NCBI RefSeq assembly: GCF_049801055.1
Contig: NZ_JBNAGF010000008.1
Location: 62,001-126,000 of the forward strand
Origin: JBNAGF01 sp049801055
GTDB taxonomy: Bacteria > Pseudomonadota > Alphaproteobacteria > Rhodobacterales > Rhodobacteraceae
Length of the DNA stretch: 64,000 nt
Direction of reading: 5' to 3'
Shown piece after piece: positions 34,845-43,980 of this stretch. Below the pieces are notes generated by a model that had not been told where the DNA came from, did no database searches, and saw only the letters and a program-made list of their open reading frames with translations. Both the position numbers and the translations under genes were made by a program. How positions within the stretch are numbered: the first letter of the stretch is position 1; every line of letters begins with the position of its first letter.

Positions 34845-35804
34845 TCATTGATACTCAATCAAACCCCGTTTGCGGCCACGGAGGTGGTTGAGGTGGAACT
34901 CCAGCACGCCCTGTGCTTCGGGAAACTTGGCGAGGGTTGTGAACACGGCATTTTCCCATGCTGCGCGATCGCCCCCTTCGCGTCGCGCCAACCTCAATAT
35001 CTGCACAGGATAGGCCAGCAACAACAGCAGGAAATGCGGCGTTGTCAGCGTGCCGATCGCGATGACCAGAGGCAGGGCCAGCCCCCAAAGCACAGCGCGC
35101 CGGGTTTCCTTTACCCAATGGCGCTCGGGCGGCCTTCCGTGCAATGCGGCCCCTTCGGCAAAGGCATGACCGGCCCTGCGGGCGCGCCTCCACCACTGGG
35201 TGAACTGGTGCATGTTGGCGTCATGCCGGGTCATCTCGGCATCCAGCCTTTGGATGCGCCCTCCGGCCTGTCGCAGCCGGACACATAGTTCCGGCTCTTC
35301 GCCGGCGATCAGGTCCTCTCGGTACAGCCCTGCCTGACGCAAAGCGTCAAGACGGATCATTGCATCACCGCCGAAGGCGTTCGTCAGCCCGATGGGGGTA
35401 TCCCATTCCCGATCACACAAGCGGTTGTAGACGGACGCCTCCGGATGTCGCTCACGTCGCCGTCCGCAGACGGCCACCAGACCGGGATCGGCATCCAGAC
35501 TGGTCAAAGCGGCAGAGATCCAACCGGGCGCCAGTTCGCAGTCGCCATCGACCATCTGCACAAATTCCACCTCTGCATCGTGCAGAACTGAAATCCCCGC
35601 ATTCCGGGCTCGCGCGGCCGTGAACGGGCGCGACATGTCGAGTTCGACCACTTCCGCGCCAGAGTTTCGTGCGCGCTCCACGCTGCCATCGGTTGAGCCA
35701 CTGTCGACATAGATAACCTGCCGGACCTCTGTGAGGCTCCTGAGACAGGCCGACAACCGGTCGCCTTCGTTGCGTCCGATCACAACGGCGGCAACCTTGC
35801 TCAT
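34845..35804 (-). CDS. GT2-family glycosyltransferase with C-terminal membrane segment
   Basis: 319 residues. VAAVVIGRNEGDRL opens the GT-A domain, VDSGSTDGS follows and VQMVDGDCEL (82-91) carries the metal-binding DGD (Asp 86, Asp 88). EEPELCVRLRQAGG is the acceptor-side acidic motif. A hydrophobic stretch near 245-275 (LALPLVIAIG and FLLLLLAYP) suggests membrane association. Likely another repeat-unit extension enzyme of the polysaccharide pathway. It follows tamB-tamA on the - strand with a 33-base gap, so it may be read from the tam transcript. Confidence 0.87.
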   Translation of the reverse strand: MSKVAAVVIGRNEGDRLSACLRSLTEVRQVIYVDSGSTDGSVERARNSGAEVVELDMSRPFTAARARNAGISVLHDAEVEFVQMVDGDCELAPGWISAALTSLDADPGLVAVCGRRRERHPEASVYNRLCDREWDTPIGLTNAFGGDAMIRLDALRQAGLYREDLIAGEEPELCVRLRQAGGRIQRLDAEMTRHDANMHQFTQWWRRARRAGHAFAEGAALHGRPPERHWVKETRRAVLWGLALPLVIAIGTLTTPHFLLLLLAYPVQILRLARREGGDRAAWENAVFTTLAKFPEAQGVLEFHLNHLRGRKRGLIEYQ

Positions 35805-35837
35805 GCTTCTGGCCTTTGGTTCAGTGCCGGGCAGCGA

Positions 35838-38800
35838 TCAATAATCCTTGCTGAAGAACACACCGACCGAAGTTTCGCCTGCGTTGTCCACAGTGCCCTT
35901 CAGTGTGACCGATTCCGAGACATTGTAATTCAGGTTCACCTCGGTTTCGCCGGCTGTGTTCACGGTGAAGTCGGTATACAGGTTGTCGAACAAATACGTC
36001 CCTGCACCCACTTGCGCATTTCCATCCTCATCTGCTCCAGCCTGAACCGAGTCAACTCCTGTGGCGTTTCGGATCCCCTTTGTCGAGTCGCCGCCGGCGC
36101 CGCTCAGTACGGCAAGTGAAGCCGCCATCTGGGCCAGCACGATCGGCGAGATCTCCGAGAACCGGTTCCCGAACAGCAACATCGCCAGCGCCTCTTCAGA
36201 GGGGCGTTCCGGTTCCGCAAAAACCTTGACGGTCGGAGTGTTGATCGGGCCGGAGATCTCCAGCGTCGAGGTGCCTTCGGAGGTCGAGGTTGTCGACGCA
36301 AACTCGATGTAGGGCAACAGGTTACCTTGCAGAGTAACCAACCCTTTGGTCAGTTTGAGGCGCCGCCCCAACAGGTCAAGATTGCCCCGGATCAGTTCAA
36401 TCTGGCCGGCCGGAGAAATCGCGGCAGTGGTGCCCCTGATCGAGATGTCTCCGCCAAGTTCGGCATTCAGCCCTCGGCCGCGGGCAAAGATCTTGTTGGG
36501 GGCGATGATTTCCACGTCCAGTCCGATACGGCTTTCTCCGCCACCGGACTTTTCCTTTTCCACCAAGCGGGCATGCTGGCGCGTGGTAAAAACTGCGCCG
36601 GGTTCGGAACTATGCCGTATGGGCGGAATTGGGGCTGCGCCCACCGCGCCGGATGCTGCAGACAGATCGATGTTGGTCTCGCCGATGAAAATCTGCCCTG
36701 TCAGATTGGAATTTCCAGCCAGTTGCCCAGCGAATACCAATTGGCCGTTTGCCGAACTGTCAAAGGTGATGTTGTCGGTCAGAACCAGATTGTCGAGCGC
36801 AATTGCAATCCGGCCATCGAAAGGGGCGCTCAGGGTCACCGGGCCGCTGACCCGTACACCACCACCTGCTGCAAGGGACGCAGTGATGTTCAGATCAGCT
36901 CCGCCTTCGGAAAGGTTGATCCGGCCTGACAGGTCATCGATCGTTTGCCCAACGCTCGGGATCGCCACTTTGGTGCCTGATGTTGTCACTGTTCCAGAGA
37001 CAGTTTCGATGGAAGGCTTACCCTTTACGGTAATATCGAACTTCGCGTCGCCGTTCACCGAGTTGGGCGAGATGAACAGGTTGGCCGCGTTCAGTGACAG
37101 TGATCCCGTGGCGCCCAGATCGGCTTCGCCCGATGCTTCGTCGAAATTCCCCGCCACGTTCGCCTCGATCCCGGCCGGTCCCTTTGCGGTGGTGTCGATT
37201 GTCCAGACCCCGCCGTCACGCTTGGCGTTCCCGGTGGCTTTAAGGCTTCCTGACAGCTCGGGAAGGAAACGCTCCAGCCGGTTGAATTCTGCATCGAAAT
37301 CAAGATCTGCGGCGCCTTTGAGCGAGACCTTTCCATCCAGCTCGGCAAAACTGCTGTCGGGGCCGGTCAGGCGGACCTCGCCGGCCCAGTCCTCGCCGTC
37401 CTGCGCGACATCGCCGGCCAAAGTCAAAGGCCCTTTCATCGAAGGTATTACGCGCTTGAGGTCATCAAGAGCTGCCTTGAAAGTCAGACCGCTCCCCTCG
37501 CGTCCGAGAGCGCCGCTGGCACTTGCAGAGAGTGCAGAACCGTTCAGGTCAAAGACATTGACATCAATGCCGTCGGCACCGCGTGCTGCATCGACCTTGA
37601 GCGTGGTTGTTCCGGCAATCAGCGCGTCCACCTGCTCGATCCCGGCGGCCAGATCTTTGGCGTTCAGGTCCAGCGCCATGGCGAAATCGCCACCCAGAGG
37701 CGCGCCTTTGCCGGTCAGATCGGCCATAACGGATCCAGCAAGATCCTGTCCCGCCAACGCAGAAAACAGCGACAGGTCGGCGGCGGCGACACTGACGGCC
37801 CCGTCCATCCAAAAGCCGCTATCGGCGCTACGAAACGCCCCATTCGCTTTGGCGTCAACTGCGGTGCCGTTCAATTCGAACTGGTTTATGCCAATCCCGT
37901 TTTCGCCCCGCTCAGCATCCAGGTAGAGTGTTGTCGCACCTGCAATCAGAGGATCAAACCGTTCATCACCGGCCGCCAGATCCCGCGCATCCATATCCAG
38001 GGTAAACGCAAAGTTGCCGCCCAGGGGTGCACCGTTGCCGGTTAGATCAGCCTGCACCGATCCGCCAAGATCGCGGCCGGCCACGCCCGAAAACCGGGAA
38101 AGGTCGCTTGCCTCGACGCTGACTGCGCCATCCATCGAAAAGCCGCTTTGGAGGCCCTGAATGTCCGCTTCGGCCTCGGCCTTGTAATCGGAACCGGTAA
38201 GGACAACGTCGTCAAGCTGCAGCTTTCCGTCACCCTGCATTGCAAATCGACCCGTGAGCAGAACTTCGCGGCCAACTGCCTGATCCAGTGCATCGTCGCC
38301 CAGTTCCAGATCGTTCAGGTCAGCCTGAACTTCGCCTGCAAGATCAAGGCCTTCGCTTTGGTCCAGCGTTCCTTTGGCGGAAATCGCGGCACGTCCAACC
38401 GAAAGCTCCTCCTGCGAAATCCGGTCAGCGTTCAGATCAAGTGTCCAGTGGTTCCCGGCTTCCTTGTCGAACTGAGCTGCAAACCGAGCGGCCCCCAAAG
38501 CGGTCGGGGGGGTTCCGATTGGCAGGACCACGTCGTCGCCTTCGGGCGGTGTAATCTGACCATTCACATCCGCCAATTCCAGTACACCGCCGGCCAAGGC
38601 TACTTCGCCTTCTAAAGTCAGCGCGTCGGAGCTGAGGCGCATGTTGTCCAGTTCGAGCCGTCCGTCCGGATCACTGCGGCCAGACACAGCCAGTTCGGAA
38701 TTGTTGCCAAAGAACTCGTCGAATTCGGGTTGCAGGAATGGCGTCAGATCGCCGCCGAGGTCTGCAGTAAATGCAATGCTTTTCTGATCTTCATCGGCCG

Positions 38801-39605
38801 CGTTTGGTGTCGGCACTTCCTGCAGCCGCACCTGCCCGGACACGCTTTGGGTTGCGTCGCTGGTCAGCGCGATGTCGGCAGTAAAATCGGTAACCGGTCC
38901 TTCGCCCTTGGCTGTCAGCAAAAGCGGTGGCTGGTCAGGCATAGACAATGTGGTCGAGATCAGGCCGCCGGCATCCTCGATCACCTTCAGGTCAAGTGAG
39001 ATCAGGCTCGTTTCGTTTGAGAACCCGGCGATCAGGTCGATTTCGTCTCCTGGACGGTCGAGCCGGGTCACAGCGATATTGGTATCGAGATTGCCGTCGG
39101 CCAGCGTCAGGCTGCCGAGCAGCTCCAGTTCGGCGGGCATTCCCATCAGGGATTCGCCAAGGGTCAGGCGTTCAACCTTGATTTCGCCAAGTTCCACCGA
39201 GACCGGAAGTTCGGGCACTTGAAAGGGTTGCGTTTCCGGTGAGGGCAAGGGTTCGGCTGTTTCAGCGGGGATTGGTGCCCGCGCGATGACGATCTCGCCG
39301 GCACTCAGCGAATTCACGGAGAACCGCCCACGGACAAGCGCCAACCGGTTCCAGTCGAGGACCGCGTTGTTGATTGTCAGCCACGGGCCTTCCTCGTCCG
39401 AGACTTCGACCTGTTCGATCGTCGCGCGGGCGCTGAGCGCGCCCTCAAGGCCGACAACCCGGATCTTCTGATCTTCGCCCGACAGGCTGTCTTCGAGGAA
39501 ACGTTCCAGCATGCTGCCAGAGCCGTCGTCATCCTCCTGACCGAGTGCCAGCCCGGGGGCCAGAACAACTGAAACGGCGAGAGGGTATGCAAGAAACCTG
39601 TTCAA
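35838..39605 (-). CDS. tamB: TamB, inner-membrane-anchored translocation and assembly protein
   Basis: 1255 residues from TTG 39605, which overlaps the tamA stop as TTGA and gives a signal-like N-terminus (NRFLAYPLAVSVVLAPG) with likely cleavage or anchoring near residue 22. No ATG gives this. The long middle consists of repeated beta-strand segments with alternating Asp/Gly/Leu, including two very similar blocks (SGFSMDGAVSVEASDLS and SGFWMDGAVSVAAADLS). The C-terminal about 350 residues match the DUF490/TamB domain, with INTPTVKVFAEPERPSEEALAMLLFG (core PERPSEEALAMLLFGNRF). With TamA it spans the periplasm and supports outer-membrane protein assembly or phospholipid transport. Confidence 0.93.
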   Translation of the reverse strand: MNRFLAYPLAVSVVLAPGLALGQEDDDGSGSMLERFLEDSLSGEDQKIRVVGLEGALSARATIEQVEVSDEEGPWLTINNAVLDWNRLALVRGRFSVNSLSAGEIVIARAPIPAETAEPLPSPETQPFQVPELPVSVELGEIKVERLTLGESLMGMPAELELLGSLTLADGNLDTNIAVTRLDRPGDEIDLIAGFSNETSLISLDLKVIEDAGGLISTTLSMPDQPPLLLTAKGEGPVTDFTADIALTSDATQSVSGQVRLQEVPTPNAADEDQKSIAFTADLGGDLTPFLQPEFDEFFGNNSELAVSGRSDPDGRLELDNMRLSSDALTLEGEVALAGGVLELADVNGQITPPEGDDVVLPIGTPPTALGAARFAAQFDKEAGNHWTLDLNADRISQEELSVGRAAISAKGTLDQSEGLDLAGEVQADLNDLELGDDALDQAVGREVLLTGRFAMQGDGKLQLDDVVLTGSDYKAEAEADIQGLQSGFSMDGAVSVEASDLSRFSGVAGRDLGGSVQADLTGNGAPLGGNFAFTLDMDARDLAAGDERFDPLIAGATTLYLDAERGENGIGINQFELNGTAVDAKANGAFRSADSGFWMDGAVSVAAADLSLFSALAGQDLAGSVMADLTGKGAPLGGDFAMALDLNAKDLAAGIEQVDALIAGTTTLKVDAARGADGIDVNVFDLNGSALSASASGALGREGSGLTFKAALDDLKRVIPSMKGPLTLAGDVAQDGEDWAGEVRLTGPDSSFAELDGKVSLKGAADLDFDAEFNRLERFLPELSGSLKATGNAKRDGGVWTIDTTAKGPAGIEANVAGNFDEASGEADLGATGSLSLNAANLFISPNSVNGDAKFDITVKGKPSIETVSGTVTTSGTKVAIPSVGQTIDDLSGRINLSEGGADLNITASLAAGGGVRVSGPVTLSAPFDGRIAIALDNLVLTDNITFDSSANGQLVFAGQLAGNSNLTGQIFIGETNIDLSAASGAVGAAPIPPIRHSSEPGAVFTTRQHARLVEKEKSGGGESRIGLDVEIIAPNKIFARGRGLNAELGGDISIRGTTAAISPAGQIELIRGNLDLLGRRLKLTKGLVTLQGNLLPYIEFASTTSTSEGTSTLEISGPINTPTVKVFAEPERPSEEALAMLLFGNRFSEISPIVLAQMAASLAVLSGAGGDSTKGIRNATGVDSVQAGADEDGNAQVGAGTYLFDNLYTDFTVNTAGETEVNLNYNVSESVTLKGTVDNAGETSVGVFFSKDY

Positions 39606-41404
39606 AACGCCTGTCCAATCCCGATGTAGAATTGCATCCCGTCGTCGGTCGGGCCGTCGACCGGCCACGCCAGGTCCACCCGCAGTGGGCCAAACCCACC
39701 GAGATCATAGCGAACACCGATCCCGGCGCCGGTGTGGTAGGTCGAGTTTGAACTGACAAAGGACGATGTGTCCACTGCGCCGTAGTCGAAGAACCCAACA
39801 AGCGAGATGTTGTCCGTCACATGACCCCTGACTTCGGCCGCCACACCGAGGAAAGATTTGCCGCCGGCAATGCCAGTGCCGACCGGAATACCCAACGATT
39901 CATAGGGTTGGCCTCGGACTGTTCCCGCGCCACCCGAGAAAAACAGGAAGCTTGGTGTAACCTCGGACGGTCCGGGGCCGACAACCGATCCGATCTGCAT
40001 GCGTCCGGCCAGCACGATGCGGCCACCGCCAGGGTTCACATAGCCGCGCCCGTCGACAAAGAACTGCGCCCCGGATTTCGTTCCGGATACTCCTAGGAAC
40101 GGAGACACCCGCGCATCCAGAAAGAACCCTTGTTTGGCACTGACCGGGTTGTCGCGACGGTCCCATTCCGCCTTGAATGGCAGGACAAGATAGTGGAACG
40201 GCCTGTTGCTGCCATAGGCGTCGTCGGCCTTGGAGTAACTGTAGGCCGCAAAGCCTTCGGCGTAGAGGTCATCAGAAAACACACGCCGAACACCGGCACC
40301 CAGCAGTCCCCGGGTTTCGTTGTAGTGGGTCCGGTTCCGGCGTTCGATTTCACCCAGGTAAAAGATGTTGTCATCAGGTCCCAGCTTGTCGGGCTGGTCC
40401 AGACGAACACCGATCCGTCCGTCGATATCCTCGTCGCCGCCGATATTCCGGATCTGAGCCTCAAAGCGGAGCCTTTCGGCACCGCCAAGGAAGTTCCGGT
40501 GCATCCAGATCCCTGTCAGATCCAGCCCTGTCCGAGAGGCCAGTTCGGCCCCGAAGGTCAGTCGGCGACGGGGCATATCCTCGAAAGTCGCTTCGAAATC
40601 CAGCGTGCCATCCGCATTCGGTTGTTCCGCTTCCTTGATGTTCACAGAACGGAATGTCCCGGTACGCCTCAGTCTTGTGCCGGTTTTCTGGACAAGGGCA
40701 GGGCTATAAACTTCACCGGTCGGGAAACCGGCAATTCGATTGATTGATTCCGGTTTGACCGCTGTTTCACCTGCGAGCGTCATTTTGCCAAAGCGCAGCT
40801 TTGGCCCGGGCAGCACTTCCAGATCCGAGTCCAGCTGGGCAGCGCTGTGAACGGCGACTACACGCTGCTCTCCGATCTTGACTTTTGGGTGCCCGGCAAA
40901 ACGCCAGGCGCGTATGGCCTCGGTTCCAGCGTCCTTGATCGCCCCCGTCGTGGCGGGTTGACCCACCGCGTATTCCTCGGGCAGTTCGGTATCGGGTGCA
41001 AGCGGGCCGATTTCGGCGCGCTTGAAGGTGAAGGGCCGGCCGGTCTGGATCGAAATTTCAACCCGGTTGAAAGACGAGGGCGTGGAAAGCGCCGGGATAT
41101 TGGCCGCTTCGCGCCCGTCCAGTCGAATGTTCACGACCGGGCTGAAATATCCTTCATCATAAAGGATTTGAACAAGGGTCCGATAATCCGCCAGTGCTGC
41201 AGCCAGAATTTCCTGTGGTGAGGACAAACCGCGCGATTCAGCAGACATGACACTGGAGCTGTCGCTAAGCCGGGACTGAAGATCTTCTGAAGCGCCGGGC
41301 GCAGACAAGCTGGTTTCAAGGGCCAGTGCAGGGAGCGGACAACTTAGCAGAGCCACAAGGCTCACACGCCGCAGAAAACCAATCCAACAGCTTGTTTCCG
41401 CCAT
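39602..41404 (-). CDS. tamA: TamA, BamA-family outer membrane barrel protein
   Basis: 600 residues. A signal peptide (about 1-29, SLVALLSCPLPALA) is followed by periplasmic POTRA-type repeats (to about 300) and a C-terminal 16-strand Omp85 barrel. The barrel carries the loop 6 signature GTVRGQPYESLG and ends in an aromatic-terminated strand (GIGQAF). TamA inserts or helps insert outer-membrane proteins together with TamB. The stop overlaps the TTG start of tamB, so the two are translationally coupled. The 167-base gap upstream to gap should carry the promoter. Confidence 0.94.
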   Translation of the reverse strand: MAETSCWIGFLRRVSLVALLSCPLPALALETSLSAPGASEDLQSRLSDSSSVMSAESRGLSSPQEILAAALADYRTLVQILYDEGYFSPVVNIRLDGREAANIPALSTPSSFNRVEISIQTGRPFTFKRAEIGPLAPDTELPEEYAVGQPATTGAIKDAGTEAIRAWRFAGHPKVKIGEQRVVAVHSAAQLDSDLEVLPGPKLRFGKMTLAGETAVKPESINRIAGFPTGEVYSPALVQKTGTRLRRTGTFRSVNIKEAEQPNADGTLDFEATFEDMPRRRLTFGAELASRTGLDLTGIWMHRNFLGGAERLRFEAQIRNIGGDEDIDGRIGVRLDQPDKLGPDDNIFYLGEIERRNRTHYNETRGLLGAGVRRVFSDDLYAEGFAAYSYSKADDAYGSNRPFHYLVLPFKAEWDRRDNPVSAKQGFFLDARVSPFLGVSGTKSGAQFFVDGRGYVNPGGGRIVLAGRMQIGSVVGPGPSEVTPSFLFFSGGAGTVRGQPYESLGIPVGTGIAGGKSFLGVAAEVRGHVTDNISLVGFFDYGAVDTSSFVSSNSTYHTGAGIGVRYDLGGFGPLRVDLAWPVDGPTDDGMQFYIGIGQAF

Positions 41405-41571
41405 GCTCGGTCCTCGCCCACCCTACTCGCAACTCAAAAGGGCTGAGATTTTTCTCCTGCCCGTAGACTTCCCCTAACATACCGGGCGGGTTCGCGGAAA
41501 AACTTTTTCCTGCTCCGTTCCGATTATCAATAATGGGCGGAATCAGGGCAACGCTTTCGGGGCTGATGCAG

Positions 41572-42558
41572 TTACGCCGCCGTCATAAGCTGCGCCACGT
41601 CGAGCATCCGTGCTGAGAACCCCCATTCATTGTCGTACCAGCCAAAGACCCGCACCTGGCGAGATCCGACCATCCGCAGCTCGGGCCCGGCAATGACGAG
41701 GGATTCCGGTCGGCTTCGCAGATCCGACGACACCAGTGGCGTATCGGTCCAGCCAAGAACGGTCGACCGCGAAACGGCTTGGCGCAGTTGGGCTTCGAAG
41801 TCTTCCCGCGTCGTTTCGGTTTGCAGCTGAACGATGAGATCTACTGCCGAAACACTCGCCGTCGGAACACGCACCGCCGCGCCGGAAATGCGCCCGGCCA
41901 GTTGCGGCAGGACTTCGTCAATCAGGTGCGTGGCCGAGCTGGTTGTTGGCACCATCGACAGGGCTCCGGCCCGGGACCGGGCGAGATCCCCACGCGGCGC
42001 ATCAACCATCGGCTGGCTGTTGGTGTAGCAGTGAATGGTCGTCATATGGCCCGAAGCAATCCCGCCAATCTGATCGATCACGTTTACCAGCGGCGCCAGA
42101 CCGTTGGTCGTGCAGGAGGCGTTGGAAACGATCCGGGCATTTCCCAGCGCATCTTCGTTGGCCCCCAGAACGATTGTGACCTCTGCGGCCGGGGAGGGGC
42201 CGGAAATCAGCACTTTTCGGGCTCCGGCTGTCAGCCCCCGCGCAGCCACGTCCGAACTGCGGGCGATGCCGGTACAATCGAGCAGGACATCAACCTCACT
42301 CAGATCGACCTGAGCAAGGTCAGGCGAATGGGTCATGGTAATGGCGCGGCCATCGACGAGCAGCTCTTCCGGTCCCTGTTCGACCCGACCCGGCCAAGGG
42401 CCGAATGTGCTGTCGTACTCAAACAGATAGGCACAGGTTTCGAGTGGCGCGATATCATTGATCAGCACCAGTTCAATTCCGCTCATCCGGGGCGATCCCA
42501 GAATCTGGCGCAAGATTGTGCGGCCGATCCGGCCGAATCCGTTAATCGCAAGTCTCAT
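41572..42558 (-). CDS. gap: Glyceraldehyde-3-phosphate dehydrogenase (type I)
   Basis: 328 residues from ATG 42558 (MRLAINGFGRIGR); the frame extends to 42621 but those residues are outside the family. It oxidises glyceraldehyde 3-phosphate to 1,3-bisphosphoglycerate with NAD(P)+ and phosphate. The active-site Cys 149 lies in SNASCTTNGLAP and the catalytic His is 176 in TTIHCYTN. C-terminal WYDNEWGFSARM is diagnostic. NDIAPLETCAYLFEYDSTFG (core NDIAPLE) differs a little from the textbook NDLTD, so this may be a second paralogue rather than the main glycolytic enzyme. No strong Shine-Dalgarno was seen. Confidence 0.92.
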   Translation of the reverse strand: MRLAINGFGRIGRTILRQILGSPRMSGIELVLINDIAPLETCAYLFEYDSTFGPWPGRVEQGPEELLVDGRAITMTHSPDLAQVDLSEVDVLLDCTGIARSSDVAARGLTAGARKVLISGPSPAAEVTIVLGANEDALGNARIVSNASCTTNGLAPLVNVIDQIGGIASGHMTTIHCYTNSQPMVDAPRGDLARSRAGALSMVPTTSSATHLIDEVLPQLAGRISGAAVRVPTASVSAVDLIVQLQTETTREDFEAQLRQAVSRSTVLGWTDTPLVSSDLRSRPESLVIAGPELRMVGSRQVRVFGWYDNEWGFSARMLDVAQLMTAA

Positions 42559-42713
42559 GGACGCAGATATGGCAGGGGAGGTTTCCGACCTCAATGGGTG
42601 TTCCGGACGACACAGTTTCATGTCAAACGGTTAGATGGCATCCCTGACAACGTCCGCAAACAAAGACGACAGGATCAACCGGTGTCGCTTAGGCGAGTAT
42701 CGCGCCGGTCAGC

Positions 42714-43052
42714 TCAGTTGCAGGACACTTGCGAGAAGACCTGACCGGAAATGTTCTGATACATGCTGTTGCGGACAACCTTGCATCCCGTCGCCTTCTG
42801 AATTGCCGCAATGGCCTGAGACGTACGCGTGCGTGGGGGCTGGCCGAATGGATTGAGGTTGTTGTTGTCCCGTGTAGCCCGATAGGTCACCGGTTCATCG
42901 TGCACCTGCGTGACTGCCCATGTTCGGGTATAGACTGTCACGGTCTTGGAAGGTTGTTCATTGGCCGTGAGCCCCGGGATTCCGCCACCGGTTTCACAGG
43001 CACTCAGGGCCATGGTTGCAGCAAGCAGGGCGGCCGGGGCGAGAATTCTCAT
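42714..43052 (-). CDS. Small conserved lipoprotein, function unknown
   Basis: 112 residues from ATG 43052 (ACGGAG 8 bases upstream); the frame is open further but without signal. A lipoprotein signal peptide ends in the lipobox ALSAC, with Cys 19 as lipidation site. The mature part has TVTVYTRTWAVTQV and, near the C-terminus, TGCKVVRNSMYQNISG with two further Cys (about 94 and 111) that could form a disulfide. No family is recognised. It diverges from the next small exported protein. Confidence 0.75.
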   Translation of the reverse strand: MRILAPAALLAATMALSACETGGGIPGLTANEQPSKTVTVYTRTWAVTQVHDEPVTYRATRDNNNLNPFGQPPRTRTSQAIAAIQKATGCKVVRNSMYQNISGQVFSQVSCN

Positions 43053-43273
43053 CGGATATCTCCGTCCAATCAGGAAGTGTCTGTCCTTTATGAGCAAATT
43101 CCACGCCGCCTGTGAAGCCCTGCTGCGTCTGCCCCAACAGCGGTGTTGCCGCCTCACCGCAATTTGCCGGGCTGAACAATTGGGCAAGGGGTTGGACAAT
43201 CGCTGACCGGGCTGTAACCATTGAAACAAGATCACTTTCACGACGAAGGTGAATCTGTGTTGAAAGGATTGTC

Positions 43274-43630
43274 ATGCGCGCCTTGATTTCTGCCGTTGCG
43301 CTGGGTGTGTCGATCTCGCTTGCGATCGCTCCTGCACAGGCCAAGTCCCTGTCGCGGATTATCGCGGAAATGGGCCTCAGCCCCGCGGATTTCGAGATGA
43401 TGGGAACGGCAGCCGCGTCGCTGTATCAGGATGTGACGCCCCGGGCCGGATCGCAGGCCTCTTGGTCGAACCCGGACACCCGCTCGCACGGAACTGTCAC
43501 ACTGCGCGAGGCAAGTGGCGGCTGCGTTCGGTTGACCCACGAAATGTTTCCCAAGGGAGAGCCTGCGGATCGCCGGATTCGATTGAGATTTTGCAAGGCA
43601 TCTGATGGCCGCTGGGTTCTGCAACCCTGA
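43274..43630 (+). CDS. Small exported protein, surface-antigen-like
   Basis: 118 residues. Signal peptide about 1-23 with cleavage after AQA. The mature domain has QDVTPRAGSQASWSNPDTRSHGTVTL (core ASWSNPDTRSHGTVTL) and ends in CKASDGRWVL, a pattern like the C-terminal domain of 17 kDa surface antigen (RT0821/Lpp0805) proteins, where a W-x-N-P/G-TSG-T strand pair and a final W are conserved. Two cysteines are likely to form a disulfide. Located in the periplasm; role unknown. A CGAAGGTG stretch precedes the start. Confidence 0.7.
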   Translation: MRALISAVALGVSISLAIAPAQAKSLSRIIAEMGLSPADFEMMGTAAASLYQDVTPRAGSQASWSNPDTRSHGTVTLREASGGCVRLTHEMFPKGEPADRRIRLRFCKASDGRWVLQP

Positions 43631-43724
43631 CCTTGCGCTCGGCGAGGAGCGGCATCTTTTTGTCCGGGTTGGCGATTGTCGCGTTTCTGTCTTGTCGTGT
43701 CGCAATGCCGTCGCTACGGTATGC

Positions 43725-43905
43725 CCGTGCATACGGGAGAACCGGCAGTCGATTCCATCGTTGCTGGTGCCGAAGGAGCAACCGCCCCGGAAACTCTCAG
43801 GCCGAAAGGACCGTGTGCGCAAACAAATCTGGAGAGACCCCGGACCCGATCCGGGGCGCCGAAGGGATAGCGATCTCAGGCGCAGGGACAGATGGGGCAT
43901 CGTAA
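43725..43905 (+). promoter_or_regulatory. Tandem glycine riboswitch (gcvT leader)
   Basis: Two consecutive aptamers precede the gcv operon. The first (about 43731-43814) contains CGGGAGA, GCCGAAGGAGCAA and ACTCTCAGGCCGAAAGGACCG. The second (about 43822-43900) contains CTGGAGAG, GCGCCGAAGGGAT, ATCTCAGGC and GGGACAGA. These are the conserved cores of the glycine riboswitch class, in the usual two-aptamer arrangement with a short linker. The gcvT start lies about 80 bases downstream. Glycine binding is expected to switch on gcvTHP expression. No strong T-tract terminator is seen between aptamer 2 and gcvT, so control may act on translation. Confidence 0.95.
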
Positions 43906-43980
43906 TCGGCGCAGTTCCGCGCGCGTTTGGGATGCCGGGTGATTTCCTCAAATCATGTCGGCCAGAAGAGGGAAGGTCGT

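Noticed and set aside
809..35804. Lux-box type quorum-sensing operators for the NRPS/PKS genes
   Set aside because: No clear 18-20 bp palindrome of the lux-box type was found upstream of the NRPS, PKS or EPS genes, and no luxI/luxR gene is in the window.
36346..37926. 526-codon open frame on the + strand across tamB
   Set aside because: It is antisense to a well-supported TamB gene, is extremely rich in Ser, Pro and Arg, and shows no domain; typical reverse-frame shadow of GC-rich DNA.
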